Source of the DNA: an uncultured Christensenella sp. | Lineage (GTDB): Bacteria > Bacillota > Clostridia > Christensenellales > Borkfalkiaceae | Assembly (NCBI GenBank): GCA_910577055.1 | Contig: CAJTKX010000001.1 | Coordinates: forward strand, 186,001-250,000 | Length of the DNA: 64,000 bases | Reading direction: 5' to 3' | In this document: positions 61,301 through 64,000 of the stretch, in pieces | Layout: the number at the start of each line of letters is the position of its first letter | Position numbering within the stretch: the first letter of the stretch is position 1 | Translations under genes and position numbers: made by a program | Notes under the pieces: model-generated | Databases searched by the model: none | Seen by the model: only the letters and a program-made list of their open reading frames with translations | Told to the model about the DNA's origin: nothing

Positions 61301-62821
61301 TTTTTCGTCAATAGGAGCTCCCGTTGTCGAGTCGTAGCCAAGCATTTGGTCAACAAAGTCAAATGCAACCGAATTGCCATCGCTTGCGTTTTCAAAGAAT
61401 ATCGCGTTATTCTGAGGGTCAAGCATATATTCGGACTTTTGACCGCTAATACTTGCAACGGACAGCGCCGCAAAATAAGTAGAAGGCGAACCCACCGTTG
61501 CGGAATCGGGGTTGGAAGCAAGGTTTGTACCGTAAATAGAGCCGAAACCCGCGGAATAGTCGTTACTTGCCGCACAGATAAGGCTTATACCGTTAGCTTG
61601 AATGGAACCGAAAATTTTATTGAATATGGTACCCTCTTCGTCTCCATCGTCCGTTGAAGAAAAGCCCGCCGTCGAGCCAAGGGACATATTGATAACGTCA
61701 ACACCGAGGATAACGCAATCTTCGAGCGCGCCCATAATGGCTTCAGCCTCTGCTCCGCCGAGCGAGGGGTCGTCAAGGTTATCGGTGAAAGTTTTGCAAA
61801 TGACAAGCTGAGCGTCGGGCGCAACGCCGACGAACGGCTCGTCAACATGGTTACCGTCCTTGTCCGAGTAACCGTCTGCATTATAGCCGCCGATTATACC
61901 CGCAACGTGCGTGCCGTGGTTGGAATAACCGGGGTAAACGTCGGCGTCGGTATCCGCATAATCAAATGCGAAAGGAACTTTTTCGTTTACATAAACGTCG
62001 TCCTCTGTAAGAGACCCGCCGAGCGCGGAAACTCTTTTCGCCGCCGTCGTGTTCTCAATCTTACCCGCAATAGTGTCTTTATTGAACGCGGGAGTAGCCG
62101 GCATTTTTTGGAAAGCTTCGTGCGTGTAGTCAAGTCCCGTATCGATAACGGCAACTACCGTGCCCGCGCCGGTACCCCAAGAATATTCGTTAGGGTCGTC
62201 ATATGCGGAAGAATCGTAAATACCCGTCTTATAGACAAACGAGTCGTTAACAACGGCGCCGTTTTCCTTGTTCGCTTCGAACGTCTGCGGCGCAAGATAG
62301 GTTCTGCCTATTTCCACGTTTTCAACGCCCGCCATAGACTTTATCTCGGAAACGTATGAGGTATCTACTTCAATCGCAACCGCGTTTATGGCAGCCGTGT
62401 AGCTGCTTTTAAGCGTATAAGAAATTCTTCTTGAATTAAGTCTGTTGAGGAAGTTCTTCTGCTCGGTATCAAGCTCGCGCAGCTGTTTAAAGCCCACCGA
62501 AGACTCGGCGTAGTCCGCTACGCTTTCGCTCGTACTCTTTGCTTCGAGAAGGCTTTTACCTTCCAAAGATACGATAACCGTTTTCTTTTCGTACGTTGCC
62601 TTGGTTCCGGCAAGCACGGAAGAATTAAAGTTCTGCGCAGTTAAAGCCGAGGTGTCGTAATCACGCGTCACGTCGGTGAATGAAAGACTGTCGGTCGCCG
62701 CGTTGACGGAGCCTCTACCCTCGAAATCGGAAAGCACTACGCCCGCCGAAAGCGTTGCGCAAAGCGTAACCGATAATACGGCAAGAGCCGAATTTTTTAT
62801 TTTTCTCTTAGATAAACTCAT
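55391..62821 (-). CDS. Giant subtilisin-like surface protease with BspA leucine-rich repeats
   Basis: The 2476-residue protein has a signal peptide (1-41) and a propeptide. The S8 domain has catalytic Asp227 (VAVIDTG), His302 (NHGTHVAG), Asn420 and Ser660 (SGTSMASP), with a PA insert (about 510-610), as in C5a peptidase and lactocepin. Fn3-like and Big_2-like domains follow (about 750-1400). About 1420-2180 holds many BspA-type leucine-rich repeats (A-F-x-x-C-x-x-L and I-P-x-x-V-T-x-I-G). A Big_3-like domain (about 2350-2425) comes next. The tail, GGCGGGCGST, a hydrophobic helix and RRKNRGNR, looks like an anchoring signal without LPxTG. It should digest proteins at the cell surface; its gene starts the digest-and-import operon after the partial gene. 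Confidence 0.93.
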   Translation of the reverse strand: MSLSKRKIKNSALAVLSVTLCATLSAGVVLSDFEGRGSVNAATDSLSFTDVTRDYDTSALTAQNFNSSVLAGTKATYEKKTVIVSLEGKSLLEAKSTSESVADYAESSVGFKQLRELDTEQKNFLNRLNSRRISYTLKSSYTAAINAVAIEVDTSYVSEIKSMAGVENVEIGRTYLAPQTFEANKENGAVVNDSFVYKTGIYDSSAYDDPNEYSWGTGAGTVVAVIDTGLDYTHEAFQKMPATPAFNKDTIAGKIENTTAAKRVSALGGSLTEDDVYVNEKVPFAFDYADTDADVYPGYSNHGTHVAGIIGGYNADGYSDKDGNHVDEPFVGVAPDAQLVICKTFTDNLDDPSLGGAEAEAIMGALEDCVILGVDVINMSLGSTAGFSSTDDGDEEGTIFNKIFGSIQANGISLICAASNDYSAGFGSIYGTNLASNPDSATVGSPSTYFAALSVASISGQKSEYMLDPQNNAIFFENASDGNSVAFDFVDQMLGYDSTTGAPIDEKEFEYVVVGTGQSTDYTGLSSKVYGRIALIQRGGNTFQQKVELASLNGAIGVIVYNNVSGTIRMSLGDVAEEDFIPAVSITMDAGKLLKSEAGDRNGSIGKIKISRNLSAGPFMSSFSSWGPTPDLKIKPEITAHGGEITSTVPGGYAEQSGTSMASPNMAGLTALVRNYVKSLDIAQNYSASQITQLTNQLIMSTATTAFDEQALAYSPRKQGAGLANLDNIIGTRAYLSTATDDSDPYYYKGRDGRPKIELDDDKSKNGKYTFTFNVNNFDAKELTFTPEVLFMTEEIASDGISVAEKAHMLDDIAPIFKVDGAIVDKVRVPASSTLKLTVELQLSKEEKEYIDANFVNGMYVEGFVKLISEDKSDDVTVLGQCDLTLPFLGFYGDWEQAPMLDMDAYELAQLQQNSALDDEEKPSATVWATQPYASYWNEDYIIPIGSYVYVQDPDPSKTEIYPTMEHNAISRYNEYTSEEGIGNYLTTYNIRCVYAGLLRNARYVNYYLYDESTGELIKDGQVTRISKAYANGGTARPAYVELKLSPEDLGLLANGKYRFDFEFLFDKDSTPKEENTFSFDFYVDYEAPVLQDARLRYYNYKDSNNKDKQRIYLDLDVFDNHYAQSVMLCYRDVTDGEVKLNLATEYITPVTNPNRNGVTTVSIEVTDFWEEYKDSLVVQLDDYALNHSIFQLSTFNNGMMLDATTAVNKSVLPDEFTVPDSEKNITLNINEAHKFVLEYDGNADISNFIMTVGGASMTQHQYFAVKNGEVVGLSSTNGIAMPVYISNGKGKTERVMVTVTDKVNPVVNPEFSFNLIKSSGDSLVKAKNGGSITVDAGEDIQLEVMPDPWYYPMDDVRITWSKTGNAVTVDEKGLVRTVAKGRSAVSATIYAGGIRYTVSFTFNVSDPFTISNMSLTAYHGDGDENGVVVIPEGKNIMSIGEEAFKDNKTIKKVIIPKTVTSIGKKAFYGCTNLQGVHFINDNPDDYKDSSYIADSDLTLIDRQAFEGCTSLDVLDLSDVKVVTVAREAFKDCEKLATVVKSTAIGTAHDRAFLGCKALTEIDLSGLHTAGANVFSGCENLAKVVTDRYSAIGDGMFSDLDYRYQKYDYTDGEWKNEHTLYAACNKLQSIEIKATTVGAGAFANCTGLQSVKFTAAKSNIEFNIAAQAFYNCANLTSVNFDGCTVKSIGAQAFAESGLTGSFKLPVGLEIIGAGAFSGTSGLTFNGTNGYTVNNSAVISGNTLLCYYGTGSVDLGALGITKIGDYAFANSNVTSVTIPATVTEIGEGAFANSSLKSVTINANLTAIPAYAFYNTQLEEITLPNSVTSIGDFALADNKLLTDFKFAPTNKATLGSYVFSGCVELTSIALDGNITRLGDRTFMDCTALNSVTLPSLVNTDGVTALGEYTFWNTPNLETVKFGANSNTTGNFTFAANSAKDRASLTTVTLGNAVTAIGDYAFYNCGALTEINLGGATAVGTAAFAGCNKLAKVDGLNKLVTIGDSAFAGCASLTSLDLAAVKTVGDSAFMVENGAYTSISMPVVEKVGAFAFAGGNEASVEIPASLTEIGYGAFAYSSSLTAFTVANGNDTFFVQDGVLYEYVKNVENGNLVNTGKYTLVAYPSAKSAAATDGVYTIDDETVKIAGSAFSGLTGGVSKVVMPYGLKKVGAAAFYDSGITEYEFKGATAPILETDYSAAIDDAMEELVANRGYYYTNFEGEFIFYSNMASGSTKPLTIYRPDNGTGYDNYIFSNYFGNCVLTGVTMSEATHSFIELVYGFVSASEIAGWTEPTVSKAQVEKFSEQVKTAHGYYNTFSNDEYQLSLVDASLITKFNEIETVLRGVKKAYGIEVAISRLTYTGNFKSEYKVGETFDITGLQVVVIYDDYSTENADMSKVTYDLHDPLTEMNNVIELQYEGATLFVRINVTEGGNDPATEAGGCGGGCGSTSSINGTMLFSLTAIGLMFVFTTLSRRKNRGNR

Positions 62822-62848
62822 TCTCGTTCCTCTGAAACTTATTGTAAT

Positions 62849-64000
62849 TTAGTCCGTTACCGTTATATTGCCGCTGTGGCCAACGACTACCGTAATTTCC
62901 TTTCCGTCTACCGTAATAAGGACCGTCGTACTGTCCTTATCAACGGCTGTCGTGGTAAATTTGCCCGACTTGCCGCCGACGGTAACCGTGCCGTCGAAAT
63001 TGAACTTATAAACCGTGCCGTCGCCGTCGGTTCCCGTGAAGATAGGCGAGTTTACGATATCGACTTCTTCAAGCTTTAATCTGTCGTATCTTGTGCCGCC
63101 GTCTTTAAGGTAAATATTTGCGCCCGTAATTTCGTCGTCAATCAGTTCAACTGTATATGCAATGCTCATATCGTTATAAAGCCACATATAAACTTTACCG
63201 AAACCGCGCGTATAGTAATACGTTATACCTTCGGTAGTGTCGAACGCTATTCCGTACGAATACAAGCTGTCCGCAAGTCCGTTAAATCTAATCGCATTCC
63301 TATTTTCGGTATTTGTCCAATCGCCGAAGAACTCGTCGGCGGGCGCAGCGTAACTGTAATCGCCCTCTACTGCGTAAGGATAACTTGAAACCATAAGGTT
63401 GCCGTCGTCCATAATAAGCAGATAAATCTGAACGAAGCCGTCCATAGAGTTGCCGTAGAAGATATAGATATAATTGTACTCCGGGAAGTAAACGAAAGGA
63501 ACGTTTTGCTCTCCGTTGAAGTTTCCCGTCGTTTCGTAAGTTAAGTCGAATCTTCCGATATAGAAGCTGTTCACCCTATCGCTTATCGCCCAAGTTTTGC
63601 CCGCAAACGGGAAGTACAAATCGAGGGATACGTCTCTTTCGCCGTCAAGCTTTAAAACGAATTTAGGTTTATTAATAGTAATTGAACCGATAGGCGTTCC
63701 GTCAACCGAACCGTTATACAAATTAATTACAATATCGAGTCCGTCAACCGAACCGCTTACTATTTTATAATTGTATTCGGTCTTTACTCCGCGGGCGGTC
63801 GTTTTTGTCATAATACCGCCTTTGGAAAGGTTGCCGCCGCCGTTGAACTTATAGATGTTGCCGCTGTCGTCCGTAAGGGGCATATTGGCCATTTCGTCCT
63901 TGCGTTCAAGGTTTGCACCCGTTCCGCCTTGGGGCGTTACGGTAACAACGCCGTTGCCGTCGGTGGTAAGCGTATAAGTAGTGCCTTCGTATGTGAACGT
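62849..64000 (-). CDS. Beta-repeat surface protein, 5' end beyond right edge
   Basis: The frame is open to the right edge, so the N-terminus is missing; about 383 codons are visible. It consists of repeated units of the G-x-x-Y-x-[LF]-x-x-D-G-x-G-x-V-T-V type: TFTYEGTTYTLTTDGNGVVT, then DSGNIYKFNGGG and TDGDGTVYKFNFDGTVTVGG, each preceding a longer strand-rich segment. Such repeats occur in secreted Bacillota lipoproteins of unknown role. It lies 27 bases upstream of the protease gene in the same orientation and is almost certainly in the same operon. Ligand binding or adhesion is a guess. Confidence 0.72.
   Translation of the reverse strand, partial: TFTYEGTTYTLTTDGNGVVTVTPQGGTGANLERKDEMANMPLTDDSGNIYKFNGGGNLSKGGIMTKTTARGVKTEYNYKIVSGSVDGLDIVINLYNGSVDGTPIGSITINKPKFVLKLDGERDVSLDLYFPFAGKTWAISDRVNSFYIGRFDLTYETTGNFNGEQNVPFVYFPEYNYIYIFYGNSMDGFVQIYLLIMDDGNLMVSSYPYAVEGDYSYAAPADEFFGDWTNTENRNAIRFNGLADSLYSYGIAFDTTEGITYYYTRGFGKVYMWLYNDMSIAYTVELIDDEITGANIYLKDGGTRYDRLKLEEVDIVNSPIFTGTDGDGTVYKFNFDGTVTVGGKSGKFTTTAVDKDSTTVLITVDGKEITVVVGHSGNITVTD

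Noticed and set aside
1..64000. CRISPR array, transposase or complete integrase
   Set aside because: I found no regularly spaced repeats, no DDE or Tyr/Ser recombinase frame and no insertion-sequence ends, although mobile DNA is clearly present.

Overview
The window looks like a chromosomal segment of a Gram-positive, spore-forming Clostridia-type bacterium, probably an uncultured gut member of the Bacillota. The evidence is a Spo0A response regulator, A-type RNase P RNA, strong purine-rich ribosome binding sites, tet ribosomal-protection DNA typical of gut mobile elements, pectate lyase, and large secreted lipoproteins. Placement below class (a Christensenellales-like lineage is my guess) is inference only.

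Layout. (1) 1-10.7 kb: part of a prophage, all on the minus strand, read right to left from early to late genes: HTH regulator, SNF2 helicase, HTH/coiled-coil protein, Cys-rich replication-region protein, DUF4406-type protein, primase-helicase, VRR-NUC nuclease, unknown, sigma-4-like late regulator, HNH nuclease, zinc-ribbon protein, P27 terminase small subunit and a C5 DNA methyltransferase running off the left edge. A structured RNA with its own terminator lies at the early end. (2) 10.8-15.9 kb: an AT-rich cargo block with two acetyltransferases, a SnoaL-like protein, a methyltransferase and a complete tet(W/O/M)-type ribosomal protection gene with attenuator leader. (3) 16.4-18.3 kb: AT-rich accessory genes, one nuclease-like. 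(4) 18.5-24.5 kb: core genes coaE and polA, divergent tRNA-Leu(CAA), then two GIY-YIG genes (one split by a -1 frameshift at an A-AAA-AAG site) and a DUF697 membrane protein. (5) 24.7-30.7 kb: a secreted pectate lyase lipoprotein convergent with a large surface lipoprotein. (6) 30.9-38.1 kb: spo0A with upstream 0A boxes, an ABC-F ATPase, a heterodimeric ABC exporter, and a divergent rlmI-type methyltransferase. (7) 38.1-40.2 kb: a small repeat-bounded accessory island inserted between the convergent genes rlmI and an M29 aminopeptidase. (8) 40.2-46.4 kb: aminopeptidase, DUF4177 protein, a TetR-controlled ABC-2 exporter operon, an XRE regulator, rnpB and pyruvate kinase. (9) 46.5-64 kb: one long minus-strand operon containing a repeat-rich surface protein (cut by the right edge), a 2476-residue subtilisin-like surface protease with BspA-type leucine-rich repeats, a lipoprotein, and a full oligopeptide ABC importer (oppA-B-C-D-F) plus a small membrane protein.

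How the parts work together. The long last operon reads as a digest-and-import system: a wall- or membrane-tethered protease makes peptides, and an unusually large binding protein with a modified Opp transporter takes them up. The M29 aminopeptidase nearby could finish the job in the cytoplasm. The pectate lyase locus suggests use of plant pectin. The control sites visible are mostly self-regulatory: two abutting palindromes at the TetR promoter, an inverted pair at the XRE promoter, and 0A boxes upstream of spo0A. Several core genes (polA, rlmI, the exporter) have good promoters so close to the start codon that their mRNAs are probably leaderless. I did not find a CRISPR array, transposase or complete integrase.
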